DNA of 64,000 bases from assembly GCF_004745945.1 (NCBI RefSeq), contig NZ_SRLE01000012.1:265099-329098 (forward strand), read 5' to 3'. How positions within the stretch are numbered: position 1 is the first letter of the stretch; each line of letters starts with the position of its first letter. The notes below the pieces were generated by a model. That model ran no database searches. It was given only the letters and a program-made list of their open reading frames with translations, and was not told the DNA's origin. Position numbers and translations under genes: made by a program. Positions 26,529 to 35,807 of this stretch are shown here, one piece after another. The stretch is from Mangrovimicrobium sediminis (lineage in GTDB: Bacteria; Pseudomonadota; Gammaproteobacteria; Pseudomonadales; Halieaceae).

Positions 26529-28109
26529 ATGCCTGATCCGCTTATCATCCTCATCGCCCTGGCCTGTGGCATGGTCAGCCGCGCCGCGGGACTGCCGGCG
26601 CTGGTCGGCTACCTGCTTGCGGGGTTCATCCTGCACGAGTTGGGCATCGTTGCCAGTAGCCTGCTGCACACGCTCTCCGACGTCGGCATCACCCTGCTGC
26701 TGTTCACCGTCGGGCTGAAGCTGCAGCCGCGCGACCTGCTGCAGCGCGTGGTGTGGGGCAGCACCGTGTTGCAGGTGGCTGTGTTGCAGGTGTTTTTCCT
26801 CGGCGTGTTCTATGCGGCCGAGTGGCTGTTGCCCGGGGTGCAGATCGGGTTTTCAGGCAAGCTGGTGGCGGCCTTCGCGCTGACTTTCTCCAGCACGGTG
26901 TTCGTCGTGCAGATGCTGCAGGAGCGCGGCGAGGCGTCTTCGCGGCACGCGGCGCTGGCCATCGGTATTCTCATCATCCAGGACCTGCTGGCGGTGCTTT
27001 TTCTCGCCGTGTCCGCCGGCAAGGTGCCCGGACCCGAGGCGCTCTTGCTGCTGTTCCTGTGGCCGCTGCGCGGGCTGGTCCTGCGCCTGCTCACCCTGTG
27101 CGGGCACGGCGAGCTGTTCACCCTGTTCGGGCTGGTGCTCGCCCTGGGCGGCGCACAGCTGTTCGAACTCACCGGGATCAAGGGTGACCTCGGTGCGCTG
27201 ATCATCGGCGCGGCGCTGGCCGGGGAGCAGAAGGCCAAGGAGCTGTCGCGCAACCTGATGCAGTTCAAGGACCTGTTCCTGGTGTGCTTCTTCCTCAGTA
27301 TCGGTCTCGACGGCTGGCCGCGCGGCGAACTGGTGGTGTTGGCGGTGTTAATCGGCGTTTTCGCCCTGCTCAAGCCGCCCCTGTATTTCCTGGTGATGAC
27401 GCGTTTGCATACGCCGCCGCGCACCGCGCTGCTGGCCTCGCTGTCGCTGGCCAACCACAGCGAGTTCGGTCTTATCGTGCTCGCGCTGGCGGCGCAGCAG
27501 GGGCTGGTGGGCGATGAGATCTCCGCCGCCCTGTCGCTGGCCATTGCCGTGAGCTTTGTGCTCGCCTCGCCGCTGGGCCGCAACGCCCACCAGATCTACC
27601 GTCGCTGGCAGCCCTGGTTGCAGCGTTTCGAAACCGACACCGTGCGCGCAACCTACCCGGATACGCGCAATGCGCGAATCCTGGTACTCGGCATGGGCAA
27701 CATCGGCACCGGCGCCTACGACTCCATCGCCGAGCACTACGGTTCGCAGGTGGTGGGCGTCGACGAGAACCGGCGCAAGCTCGCCCGCCACCGTCGCGAG
27801 CACCGCCGGGTGGTGGCGGCCGATGCCTCGGATCCGGATTTCTGGCGGCGTATCGACCTCGCCAGCGTGGAACTGGTGATGCTGGCGCTGACCAATCACG
27901 CGGAGAACAAGCTGGTGGGAAGGCTGCTGGAGGACCTCGGCTATCGCGGGCGCATCGCCGCGGTGGTGCGCTTCGACGAGGAGGCGGAGGAACTGGAAAA
28001 GCACGGCATCTCGGCGTTCAACCTGTATGCCCAGGCCGGTTCGGGTTTTGCCGCGCACGCCGCGGAGCACCTGCAGGCGGCCCCGGACTCGACCGCCCGC
28101 GAGTCGTGA
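26529..28109 (+). CDS. Kef-type cation/proton antiporter with NAD-binding domain
   Basis: 526 residues: an N-terminal Na+/H+-exchanger membrane domain of about 12 helices followed by a Rossmann RCK/TrkA-N domain. Seen: LPALVGYLLAGFILHELGI, DVGITLLLFTVGLKL, LTFSSTVFVVQMLQ and SIGLDGW in the membrane part. ILVLGMGNIGTGAYDSIAEH (GxGxxG) and VVGVDENRRKL appear in the soluble part. It likely mediates K+/H+ or Na+/H+ exchange gated by nucleotide. It starts 14 bases after the SDR gene. No glutathione-dependent KefF/KefG partner is adjacent. Confidence 0.85.
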   Translation: MPDPLIILIALACGMVSRAAGLPALVGYLLAGFILHELGIVASSLLHTLSDVGITLLLFTVGLKLQPRDLLQRVVWGSTVLQVAVLQVFFLGVFYAAEWLLPGVQIGFSGKLVAAFALTFSSTVFVVQMLQERGEASSRHAALAIGILIIQDLLAVLFLAVSAGKVPGPEALLLLFLWPLRGLVLRLLTLCGHGELFTLFGLVLALGGAQLFELTGIKGDLGALIIGAALAGEQKAKELSRNLMQFKDLFLVCFFLSIGLDGWPRGELVVLAVLIGVFALLKPPLYFLVMTRLHTPPRTALLASLSLANHSEFGLIVLALAAQQGLVGDEISAALSLAIAVSFVLASPLGRNAHQIYRRWQPWLQRFETDTVRATYPDTRNARILVLGMGNIGTGAYDSIAEHYGSQVVGVDENRRKLARHRREHRRVVAADASDPDFWRRIDLASVELVMLALTNHAENKLVGRLLEDLGYRGRIAAVVRFDEEAEELEKHGISAFNLYAQAGSGFAAHAAEHLQAAPDSTARES

Positions 28110-28255
28110 GTGGCCCGGCGTTCACTTGAGGTCCCACCGGACCGGTTTGGGGAAATATGTCCTGAGCCGTAGCATTCGGTATACTGCGCCTCGAGCAGTT
28201 GCACATGCAAACCACAAAACAACAGGCAAAGAACAGGCAAAGAACAGGGGGGACC

Positions 28256-28813
28256 ATGAAACAACCAAACGCAACTTTCCCGGGACGATGGCTTGCGGGT
28301 CTCTCCGCCGGTGTCGTATTCGCAGCTCTGGGCGCGGCCCAGGGCCAGGCCGCGAGCGAGGTGCCCTCCGCGGAATTCCTCGGCGTACCCTCGTTCTTCG
28401 ATTGCACTGGCGGCAATTATAACGTGCCGACCCAGTACAACCTGCCGAGCCTGGTGCGGGTAGCCGGTTCGCTGGTGGTAGATGGCCTGGGAGAGGTCTC
28501 CAGCTACGACCAGGAGGGCTCGCGTACGGACCTCGGCACCTACAATTTCAATACGGGCCCATTCTCTGTTCCCAGCGGAACGCTGTTCACAGCGACCCTG
28601 ATCACCTATGCGGGTCCCCAGCCGTCGGAAGAAGAAGCGTATCGCAGTGAGTTGGTCTTCGAGTGTGGTACCGGAACCCTGGTCAGCCTGGCCAGCGGCG
28701 TGCCGGAGCCCGAGGAAGTCCCGCTGCTGCCGCACTGGGCGCTGGGTGCGCTGGCTGCGCTGCTCGGTGGTGCTGGCGCCTGGCGCGCACGCCGTCGGGC
28801 GGCGCGGGCCTGA
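28256..28813 (+). CDS. Exported protein of unknown function with C-terminal sorting-type tail
   Basis: 185 residues. A signal peptide (LAGLSAGVVFAALGAAQGQAA) is followed by about 120 residues with two Cys (FDCTGG, FECGTG) and no recognised domain. The C-terminus is tripartite: VPLLPHWALG motif, hydrophobic helix, and arginine cluster WRARRRAARA. This resembles IPTLxxWG-type protein-sorting tails processed by exosortase H-like enzymes. The ATG after GGGGGGA was chosen. It stands alone between the antiporter and a strong terminator. No exosortase is in the window. Confidence 0.65.
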   Translation: MKQPNATFPGRWLAGLSAGVVFAALGAAQGQAASEVPSAEFLGVPSFFDCTGGNYNVPTQYNLPSLVRVAGSLVVDGLGEVSSYDQEGSRTDLGTYNFNTGPFSVPSGTLFTATLITYAGPQPSEEEAYRSELVFECGTGTLVSLASGVPEPEEVPLLPHWALGALAALLGGAGAWRARRRAARA

Positions 28814-28829
28814 TCCCTTCCTGAAGCGT

Positions 28830-28860
28830 CGGCGCGGGGGTCCCCGCGCCGATTGTTTGT
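28830..28860 (+). terminator. Rho-independent terminator after the sorting-tail protein
   Basis: CGGCGCGGGG, 2-base loop, CCCCGCGCCG: a perfect 10-bp stem followed by ATTGTTTGT. It lies 17 bases after the stop codon and ends the monocistronic transcript. Confidence 0.75.
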
Positions 28861-28938
28861 CTGCAATACCGCCAGTGATGCAGCTGGTGTTTTACCTCAA
28901 GCGGCGTTCGCCGTTGCGCCCTCGCAGACTCAGGCGCC

Positions 28939-29958
28939 TCAGTCGATAAGTTCCACTGCCATTTTCGCCAGCGGCTCGACCATCGCGCCGCGGGCGCGCG
29001 CCTCGCTGCTCGAGGCGTTGCCCTGCTCCGCGCGCATGGCCACGCCCTGCAGGATCGCGGCGAGGCGGAACAGCGAGAACACGATGTAGAAGTTCCAGTT
29101 GTCGATGCCGTCACGCCCGGTGCGCTCGCAGTAGCGCGCGACGTACTCTTCGTCGGTGGGGATGCCCAGTGCCTTGCGGTCCAGCCCGGCGAGTCCGGCG
29201 ATGTCGCCGCCGGTGGGCAGCATCCAGGCCATGCACTGGTTGGCGAGGTCCGCCAGCGGGTTGCCGAGGGTGGACAGCTCCCAGTCGAGCAGGGCGATGA
29301 CCCGCGGCTCGTCGTTGGCGAACATCATGTTGTCCAGGCGGTAGTCGCCGTGCACCAGGCTCACCCGGCCGTCGTCCGCCGGCATGTTCGCCGGCAGGTA
29401 GTCCATCAGGGTTTCCATCTCCGGGATGCGCTTGAGCTCCGAAGCGCGGTACTGCTTGCTCCAGCGGCCCACCTGGCGCTCGAAGTAGTTGCCTGGTTTG
29501 CCGTAGTCGGACAGGCCCACGGCGTCCACGTCGACATTGTGCAGCGCCGCCATGGTCGCGTTCATGGCGTCGTAGAACGCCGCGCGCTCGGTGGTGTCGC
29601 GCGCTTCCGGCAGCGCCGGGTCCCACAGGATGCGGCCCTCCAGGTACTCCATGACGTAGAACATGGAGCCGATCACCGACTCGTCCTCGCACAGCACATA
29701 GGTGCGCGGTACCGGCACGTCGGTGTCCTGCAGGGCGGAGATCACACGGAACTCGCGGTCCACCGCGTGTGCGGATTTCAACAGTTCACCCGGCGGCTTG
29801 CGGCGCAGCACGTAGCTGCCACCTGAGGTGGTGAGCTTGAACGTGGGGTTGGATTGCCCGCCGGCGAATTTCTCCGCCTGCAGTGAGCCGCCGAAGCCGG
29901 GGATATGGGCGCCGAGGTACTCCTCCAGGCGCGCGGTGTCGATGTCGTGTGTCGCCAT
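28939..29958 (-). CDS. Phosphotransferase family protein (aminoglycoside-phosphotransferase fold)
   Basis: 339 residues. Kinase-like fold: KFAGGQSNPTFKLTTSGGSYVLRRKPPGELL (nucleotide loop and Lys region, given here as family signature), catalytic loop LVHGDYRLDNMMF, and the metal site ALLDWELSTLGNPLADLA. This subgroup is usually linked to acyl-CoA dehydrogenases (ACAD10/11-like) and may phosphorylate hydroxyacyl-CoA. That fits the acyl-CoA theme of this chromosome, but the substrate is not known. ATG at MATHDIDT is preferred over a TTG 12 codons upstream. Confidence 0.8.
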   Translation of the reverse strand: MATHDIDTARLEEYLGAHIPGFGGSLQAEKFAGGQSNPTFKLTTSGGSYVLRRKPPGELLKSAHAVDREFRVISALQDTDVPVPRTYVLCEDESVIGSMFYVMEYLEGRILWDPALPEARDTTERAAFYDAMNATMAALHNVDVDAVGLSDYGKPGNYFERQVGRWSKQYRASELKRIPEMETLMDYLPANMPADDGRVSLVHGDYRLDNMMFANDEPRVIALLDWELSTLGNPLADLANQCMAWMLPTGGDIAGLAGLDRKALGIPTDEEYVARYCERTGRDGIDNWNFYIVFSLFRLAAILQGVAMRAEQGNASSSEARARGAMVEPLAKMAVELID

Positions 29959-30047
29959 GCCGGGTCGCTTTTGTTCAGGGTTGGATGCGGTCAACGCTGT
30001 CGGTTTTCCGCATGGCCGCCGATGATAGCGCGCCGGGCGCCGGGGGG

Positions 30048-31145
30048 CTACCTGCCGCGCCGCGCCAGTTCCGCGCGCACTGCTGGCATGACCTCGCTCA
30101 CGAACAGGCCCGGGCCGCGGCTATCCGCCTCCGGGTGGAAGCCCGGTCCGACGATCACCAGCCGCTCCAGGCCCTGGTCGTGCAGCGCCAGCAGGCGCTC
30201 GATACAGTGCTCCGGCGAGCCGACGATGGCGAAGCGGCGCACGAACTCCGGCGTCAGTGTCTCGCCGCCGAGTTTCTCCGCGGAGATCGCCTCGCTGTGG
30301 CGGTTCATGTCGTAGCCGCGGCGGATGGCGGCGAAATTGGCCGCGTCGTCGGCGGCCAGCGGTCCCGCGGCAGCGCCCTGGATCACCTGGAAGCGCGCCA
30401 GCGGTGCGACGAAACTGGTCGCCGCGGGCAGCACCGCGTCGAGGTCCGGGTGGCAGACCACGATTACCTGCGCGCCGTAGCTGATGCCGTCGTCGCCCAG
30501 GCCCGCCGCCCCGCGCGCCTCGCGGGCGATGCCCATGGCCCAGTCCAGTCGCTCGGGAATGGCGCCGACGCTGAAGGTCACGCGCTCCGCCAGCGGCGCC
30601 GACATGGCGATGACTTTCGGTCCGGTGGCGGCCACGTCCAGCGGCACCTTGGGCAGGTCGTCGGGCAGCCATTTCAAGCGTGCTGCCTCCGGCCGGTGAC
30701 CGAGGGACAGCGAGGCCGACGAGTTGGCGCCCGCGGCGGTGGTGGCGTGCTCGGCGAAGTTCACTTCGCCGCCGCCGAGCAGGGCCTGCAGGTCGCGCAG
30801 GGACTGCTCGAACACGGCAGGCCGGGCGGGGGCGTGGCCGAGGTAGGCCAGGGCCGAGTCGCCGCGGCCGATGCCCAGCGCCGCGCGGCCGCCGGAAACC
30901 GACTGCACGCTGGCCGCGCAGGCGGCGGTCACCGCAGGGTGGCGGGTCAGCGGGTTGGTGGTGCTGGTGCACAACTGGATGCGCTCGGTGACCATCGCCC
31001 AGGCGCCCATCAGCACCCACGGGTCGGCGGACAGCGACTGCGAGTCCATGAACATCTGGCCGTCCCAGCCCTGTGCCTCGCGCTCGCGCGCCAGGTCTGC
31101 GCTGGTAGTGCTCTCCGATCCGCCGGCCAGCCAGAATTGCAGCAT
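30048..31145 (-). CDS. LLM-class flavin-dependent oxidoreductase
   Basis: 365 residues. Bacterial luciferase-like (TIM-barrel) monooxygenase/reductase family: DPWVLMGAWAMVTERIQLCT, TRHPAVTAACAASVQSVSGG, RAALGIGRGDSALAYLG and the late FAIVGSPEHCIERLLAL. Such proteins use FMN or F420. In F420-free lineages FMN is more likely, and the substrate is unknown. It starts 89 bases upstream of the phosphotransferase on the same strand, so the two may form a short operon. It is divergent from sprT. Confidence 0.82.
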   Translation of the reverse strand: MLQFWLAGGSESTTSADLAREREAQGWDGQMFMDSQSLSADPWVLMGAWAMVTERIQLCTSTTNPLTRHPAVTAACAASVQSVSGGRAALGIGRGDSALAYLGHAPARPAVFEQSLRDLQALLGGGEVNFAEHATTAAGANSSASLSLGHRPEAARLKWLPDDLPKVPLDVAATGPKVIAMSAPLAERVTFSVGAIPERLDWAMGIAREARGAAGLGDDGISYGAQVIVVCHPDLDAVLPAATSFVAPLARFQVIQGAAAGPLAADDAANFAAIRRGYDMNRHSEAISAEKLGGETLTPEFVRRFAIVGSPEHCIERLLALHDQGLERLVIVGPGFHPEADSRGPGLFVSEVMPAVRAELARRGR

Positions 31146-31276
31146 GTCGAGGGGTCCCCCGCGTGTTATGGTTATTGATCTCGTGGTCCGGGTTCGACGG
31201 TAATACGAACGCCCGGGCTTATCCAGCCCCCAGCGGGCGCAGTGGTGGTGACCGGTGGTCGGGAGATGTGTGGCGG

Positions 31277-31792
31277 GTGATAGAACCGATCGGCGAACTG
31301 GCGCGGCGCGAGGTACGTGAGCTGACCGAGGCCTGTATTTTGCGCGCCGAGCGCGAACTCGGCCGCAAGCTGCCCCGCCCCGCGGTCAGTTTCGACCTGA
31401 CCGGCGTGTCCGCCGGCATGTTCCGGGTGCGCGACGGGCGCGCGGAAATCCGCTACAACCCGTGGATCTTCGCCAAATACTGGGCGGAGAACACCGGCGA
31501 TACCATTCCCCACGAGGTCGCGCACTTTGTCGTCCACGCCACCCGCGGGCGGCGCCGGCCACAGCCGCACGGGCCGGAGTGGCGGCGCTGGATGCGCGTC
31601 TTCGGCGTCGAGCCTTCGGTCACCTTCGATCTCGACCTCAGCGGCATCCCGCGGCGCAGCCAGCGCACCCACGACTACCGCTGCCCCTGCCGCCGCCACA
31701 GCCTGTCGTCGACCCGACACAACCGCGTGCAGCGCGGCACCGGTTCCTACCTGTGCCGCTACTGCAAGGGGCCGCTGGAGTATTGCGGGTGA
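31277..31792 (+). CDS. sprT: SprT-family zinc metalloprotease-like protein
   Basis: About 171 residues, matching the ~165 of E. coli SprT. It has the zinc-protease motif HEVAH (about 79-83) and a C-terminal Cys4 zinc-ribbon built from CPC and CRYC. The start is uncertain. GTG giving MIEPIGELARREV was chosen because GGGAG lies about 11 bases upstream. Another GTG is three codons earlier. Relatives of SPRTN cleave DNA-protein crosslinks in eukaryotes, but the bacterial role is unproven. Confidence 0.8.
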   Translation: MIEPIGELARREVRELTEACILRAERELGRKLPRPAVSFDLTGVSAGMFRVRDGRAEIRYNPWIFAKYWAENTGDTIPHEVAHFVVHATRGRRRPQPHGPEWRRWMRVFGVEPSVTFDLDLSGIPRRSQRTHDYRCPCRRHSLSSTRHNRVQRGTGSYLCRYCKGPLEYCG

Positions 31793-31806
31793 CGGGCGTC
31801 GGCGGC

Positions 31807-34692
31807 TCAGCCGTCGAGGTCCAGTTCCACCCCGCTGAACGCCTCTTTTTCCGGGTCCAGTGTCGATGCCTGCTCGATGACCGCGCGATCCGCCGCCAGG
31901 CCTTCCACGTTGACCAGGTGCTCCTTCACCGCCACCGCGCGCGCCTGCGCCAGCAGCAGTAACGCCTCGTCGCTCACCGGGAAACTGGCCAGCACGCGAT
32001 CGTAGCGCTGGGTGTAGCTCAGTGCCTCGCCGTCGCCGCTATCCAGTTCGGCGAAGCGCCTGTCGACAGCATCGATATACTTTTCGCCGTGGCTTTCGAT
32101 GTCCGCCTGCGCCATGCCCGCTTCCGCCAGTTGCGCCTCGAAGGCCTGTTCCTGCAGGCGCTTGCGGTCCGCCGCCAGGTTCAGGCGGCCGTAGATCACC
32201 AGGGTGAGCTGCGGGCGCTGGCGCAGGGCGTCGGCCAGGGTCACGAGTTTTTCCACGGCGCGAGGCTGCACCTCGGTGACACCCACCGGGAAAGCCAGGC
32301 GCTGCAGGTCCGCCTCGCTGCCCACCAGGTTGGCCAGCAGCTTGAACGGCGCGGTCACCGCCTTGGTAATCAGGTTGACGAAGGCCTTGGCCACCACCGA
32401 GCCGATGTCGAACTGCGGGTCATTGACGTCGCCCTCCACCGGCACCTGCAGGTCGATTACGCCGTTGAGGTCGGTGAGCAGGGCCAGCGCCAGGTCCAGC
32501 GGCAGGTCCACGGCCTTGTCGCTCTCCACCTCTGCGCCCAGCTTGAGCTGGTCGATGAGTACCTTGTTGTCGCCCTTCAGGCGGTTGTCCTGCAGGCCGT
32601 AGTGCAGTTGCAGGTTGAGCAGGCCGCGCTCGATGGTGCGCCCGGCGTAGGTACCCGAGTAGGGGCTGAGCAGGGCCATGTCGACGCCGTCGAAGGCCAG
32701 GGCCAGGTCCAGGGCGGGCGGCGCCTCGAACGGCGAGGCACTGCCCACCAGGCTCACCGGGGCGTAGCCGTCGACGGTGCCGCGGATATCCACCTGCGCG
32801 CTGGCGCCGGGGGCGGAGTCGATGCCGGTGACCTGGCCGTGCAACTCGCCGATCACGGTGCGGAAGGGGATGGGTAGCGACTCGTCCTTGAAGTCGATGG
32901 CGCTGTCGCTGAGCAGGATTTCCGGCACTTCGACGCGCCAGGCGGGCCCCTTGGTCGCTTCCACCGCCACTGCCTGTACCTCGCTGCCCTCGAGTTCCTC
33001 GCGCCACACATTGCTGGTGTTGACGCTGCCGTCTTCGGCGATGTGCAGGCGGCCCTGGTAGTTGTCGATGAGCAGACGGTTGAGCTTCAGGTGGCGCTCC
33101 GCGATGTTCACGTCCAGCCCCTGCCAGCGCACGCTGTCCCAGCTGGTCAGGGATTCCTCCTCGCCGGCGATACTGCCGGAGAAGTGCTCGATACCGCCAT
33201 CCAGGGCGACGCGCGTCGGCTGGAACTGCGCCAGTGCCACGCTGCCATCGACGCCCAGCGTGCCGTCGCCGATGCGCGCGTGCAGGGCGTCCGGCAGGTT
33301 GGGGTTGAACCATGGCAGCGGCAGGCCCTGCAGCTGGTAGTTGATCTCGCCGGCGCCGGTACCCAGCTCGAGGGCGCCGCCGAGGCTAAAGTCGGTGGTG
33401 TCGTTGATGCGCAGGGCGAGTTCCAGCGGCGCCTCGCCCTGCAGCGGCCAGTTGATGTTGCGGATGCTGGCGCTGATCGGGGTGACCTCGAGCAGCGCCG
33501 GGTCGGTGTACTCCGAGCGCCAGCGCAGGGCAGCGTTGGCCAGGCGGGCGCTGTCGATGGTGGCGCGCCAGCCGCTGTCGTCTGTCGCTGCCGGGGTCGC
33601 GGCAGGTGGTGCGTTGGGGTCGTCGGCACCGGCCGCCGCAGTGGCGGGCTGGTTGGGGTCTGCGCCCTGCGGCCCGGCGAGCATCTCGACCAGGCTGACC
33701 CGCGTGCCCTCACTCCAGCCGGCGACATCCAGGCCGTCGACCAGGATGTCGTCGACGTGCACCGACTGTTCGGCGACATCCGCGCTGATCCCGGTGATCC
33801 CCAGGCTGCGCAGTCGCACGGCGGTGTCCGGCAGGGCAGCGGCATCCTTGGGGGTGAGCGCGAGGCGCTCGAGGCCGAACTCGCCGGCGCTGATCCGGGC
33901 GTCGAAGGCGTCGCCCCAGGACACCGTGTAGTCCCCGCGCAGGTGGATCTCGCCGTCGTCGACGCGGAACTCCAGCCAGGGCTCGGCGAAGCGCCAGCCG
34001 GTATCCAGTTTGATGCCCTCCAGGGCCAGCGTGCCCTCGCTGCGCGCGTCCGGTAACGAGATAGTGCCGCGCCAGTGCAGCTGGCCGCCGTCCTCGCCGG
34101 TGGCGTCGAAGCGGTAGGGCTTGCCGTCGGCGACCACCGTGGTCAGGTCGCGCACGTTGATATCGATGCTGTTGTAGTGGGTCGTGAAGGGTTTCTCGCG
34201 CGCCTCGTCGGTGAGGTCTATGCGCTGGGCTTCTAGTACCAGGTGGCCGATGGTCAGGCGCGGCAGCTCTCCCGTGCTGGGCTCTTCGGGCGCGTCCTCC
34301 GCCGCCGGCGGCAGCATGTCGCTGAAGTTGTAGCTGCCGTCGGGCAGCCGCCGCAGGTCCAGGCGCAGGGCGCGCAGCTCGACCTCGTCCAGCACCAGCC
34401 CCTTGCCCAACAGGCTGCCCAGGGAGAGGTTGACCGCCGCCTTGTCGAAGGCCAGGAACTGGTCGCCGTCCGGCTCCAGCAGGCGCGCGCCGCGCACTTC
34501 GGCGGCGAGGGTGAACGGGTTGACCAGGATGGCGTTGGTACGCAGTTCGCGGTGCAGGTAGTCGCGGACCAGTTTCGGCGCCAGCAAATTGGCGGCGGGA
34601 ATGACCACCAGGACGACCAGTGCGAGATAGGTGAGATACAGCCCCACCAACAGTTTGAAGATTTTGCCCAGCACCTCGTCGCCCAGCCGCAT
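31807..34692 (-). CDS. Large DUF748 (AsmA-like) membrane-anchored protein
   Basis: About 961 residues. One N-terminal membrane helix (LLVGLYLTYLALVVLVVIPAA) is followed by repeats typical of DUF748/AsmA-type proteins of the cell envelope: LVLDEVELRALRLDLRRLPD, NFSDMLPP, INVRDLTTVV and a long beta-rich middle. The C-terminal part (SVVAKAFVNLITKAVTAPFK and VTEVQPRAVEKLVTLADALR) ends with an acidic tail. ATG was chosen over a TTG two codons upstream. AsmA-like proteins are thought to move lipids or help outer-membrane assembly; the role here is not established. Confidence 0.8.
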   Translation of the reverse strand: MRLGDEVLGKIFKLLVGLYLTYLALVVLVVIPAANLLAPKLVRDYLHRELRTNAILVNPFTLAAEVRGARLLEPDGDQFLAFDKAAVNLSLGSLLGKGLVLDEVELRALRLDLRRLPDGSYNFSDMLPPAAEDAPEEPSTGELPRLTIGHLVLEAQRIDLTDEAREKPFTTHYNSIDINVRDLTTVVADGKPYRFDATGEDGGQLHWRGTISLPDARSEGTLALEGIKLDTGWRFAEPWLEFRVDDGEIHLRGDYTVSWGDAFDARISAGEFGLERLALTPKDAAALPDTAVRLRSLGITGISADVAEQSVHVDDILVDGLDVAGWSEGTRVSLVEMLAGPQGADPNQPATAAAGADDPNAPPAATPAATDDSGWRATIDSARLANAALRWRSEYTDPALLEVTPISASIRNINWPLQGEAPLELALRINDTTDFSLGGALELGTGAGEINYQLQGLPLPWFNPNLPDALHARIGDGTLGVDGSVALAQFQPTRVALDGGIEHFSGSIAGEEESLTSWDSVRWQGLDVNIAERHLKLNRLLIDNYQGRLHIAEDGSVNTSNVWREELEGSEVQAVAVEATKGPAWRVEVPEILLSDSAIDFKDESLPIPFRTVIGELHGQVTGIDSAPGASAQVDIRGTVDGYAPVSLVGSASPFEAPPALDLALAFDGVDMALLSPYSGTYAGRTIERGLLNLQLHYGLQDNRLKGDNKVLIDQLKLGAEVESDKAVDLPLDLALALLTDLNGVIDLQVPVEGDVNDPQFDIGSVVAKAFVNLITKAVTAPFKLLANLVGSEADLQRLAFPVGVTEVQPRAVEKLVTLADALRQRPQLTLVIYGRLNLAADRKRLQEQAFEAQLAEAGMAQADIESHGEKYIDAVDRRFAELDSGDGEALSYTQRYDRVLASFPVSDEALLLLAQARAVAVKEHLVNVEGLAADRAVIEQASTLDPEKEAFSGVELDLDG

Positions 34693-34760
34693 GTCCAACC
34701 CGAACTATAGCCTGAATCGCGCCCGATTTCCGGCGCCCCGCCGGCGGTGGGCCATGTTTG

Positions 34761-34802
34761 GGGGTCAGAGCCCTTTTTCCGTTTTCCCGCCCGCGTTGGA
34801 GG
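34761..34802. repeat. Diverged copy of the GGGGTCAGAGCC repeat, ending at the araC-type stop
   Basis: GGGGTCAGAGCC at 34761-34772 is identical to the arm of the three tandem palindromes at 3.4 kb. It is followed by CTTTTTCC. A second half, GGTCAAAGCCCC, straddles the stop codon of the AraC-type gene. The pair forms an imperfect inverted or direct element. It shows that this motif is dispersed in the chromosome. Confidence 0.6.
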
Positions 34803-35804
34803 TCAAAGCCCCTTGCGGTAGGTGTAGGGCGTGACCCCGGTCCAGCCCTTGAAGGCGCGAATGAACGCGGAGGATTCGGAGAAGCCGGCGCGGTGGGCGA
34901 TCTCCTCGATGGACAGGCCCTGCTTGCCGAGGAAGTGCAGCGCGGTGTCCCGGCGCACCTGGCTCTTCAGCTCCTTGAAGGTGGTGCCCTCGGCGGACAG
35001 GCGGCGGCGCAGGGTCTGCGGGTGGATGTCCAGCAGGGCGGCGATATCCCCCAGTTCCGGCATGTGCGCCAGGTTCTGGTGCACCGCCTCGCGCACCCGC
35101 GCGGTCCAACTGCTGCGATCGTAGCTCTGGGTGAGCATGATCAGCACCGGGTGGCGCAGGAAGTGGCGCAGGGTCTGCTCGGTCTGGGTCACCCGGCGCT
35201 CGAGCAGCGCGGGCGAGAACACCAGTTCGGCGTGGGGCTGGGAAAAGTCCACCGGGTTGCCGAGGAACAGCGCGCGATACTCCGCCACCTGGGTCGCCGG
35301 CGGGTAGTCGAGATTGGCGACCTGCAGCGGCAGGTGTTCCTGCACCAGCCAGCTGGCGAAGCGGTGGGCGTTGAACAGCAGCAGCTCGATCATGTAGGGG
35401 TCGGGGTCGCTGGCCTCGTCCACCCGTACCACGCGGATGCGCGCCTGCTCTTCATCGACGATGAAATGCGGGTGCACGCCGAACTCGAACAACTGGTAGA
35501 AGCGGCAGTAGCGGGCCATGGCCTGGCCCAGCGTCTCGGAACCGATCACCGCGTGGCACATCATCGACCAGCAGCCGATGGGCATGCGCCGGGAGACAAA
35601 GCCCAGGGCCTCGTCCTGCATGGCGAGCATGGTGCCCACCTGCAGGTCAGCGAAGCGCTCGGCGGAGATGCGCGCGTTGTCTTCCTTGAGCAGGCGCGGC
35701 GAGATACGCGTGCGGCGCAGCAGGTCGACCGGGTCCAGCCCCTGGGCGACGGCGTTTTTCAGCACCGCCCGGGCGAAGTGCACCGAGACCGAGTAGTCGC
35801 GCAC
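34803..35804 (-). CDS. AraC-family transcriptional regulator
   Basis: 333 residues. The N-terminal AraC-type sensing domain (as in OruR/ArgR-like regulators) has RLLKEDNARISAERFADLQ and HFIVDEEQARIRV. The C-terminal double helix-turn-helix is IAALLDIHPQTLRRRLSAEG and IEEIAHRAGFSESSAFIRAF. It starts with GTG three bases after the stop of the GGDEF gene, so the two are one operon. The effector is unknown. Its stop codon overlaps a dispersed repeat. Confidence 0.87.
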   Translation of the reverse strand: MRDYSVSVHFARAVLKNAVAQGLDPVDLLRRTRISPRLLKEDNARISAERFADLQVGTMLAMQDEALGFVSRRMPIGCWSMMCHAVIGSETLGQAMARYCRFYQLFEFGVHPHFIVDEEQARIRVVRVDEASDPDPYMIELLLFNAHRFASWLVQEHLPLQVANLDYPPATQVAEYRALFLGNPVDFSQPHAELVFSPALLERRVTQTEQTLRHFLRHPVLIMLTQSYDRSSWTARVREAVHQNLAHMPELGDIAALLDIHPQTLRRRLSAEGTTFKELKSQVRRDTALHFLGKQGLSIEEIAHRAGFSESSAFIRAFKGWTGVTPYTYRKGL

Positions 35805-35807
35805 GCC

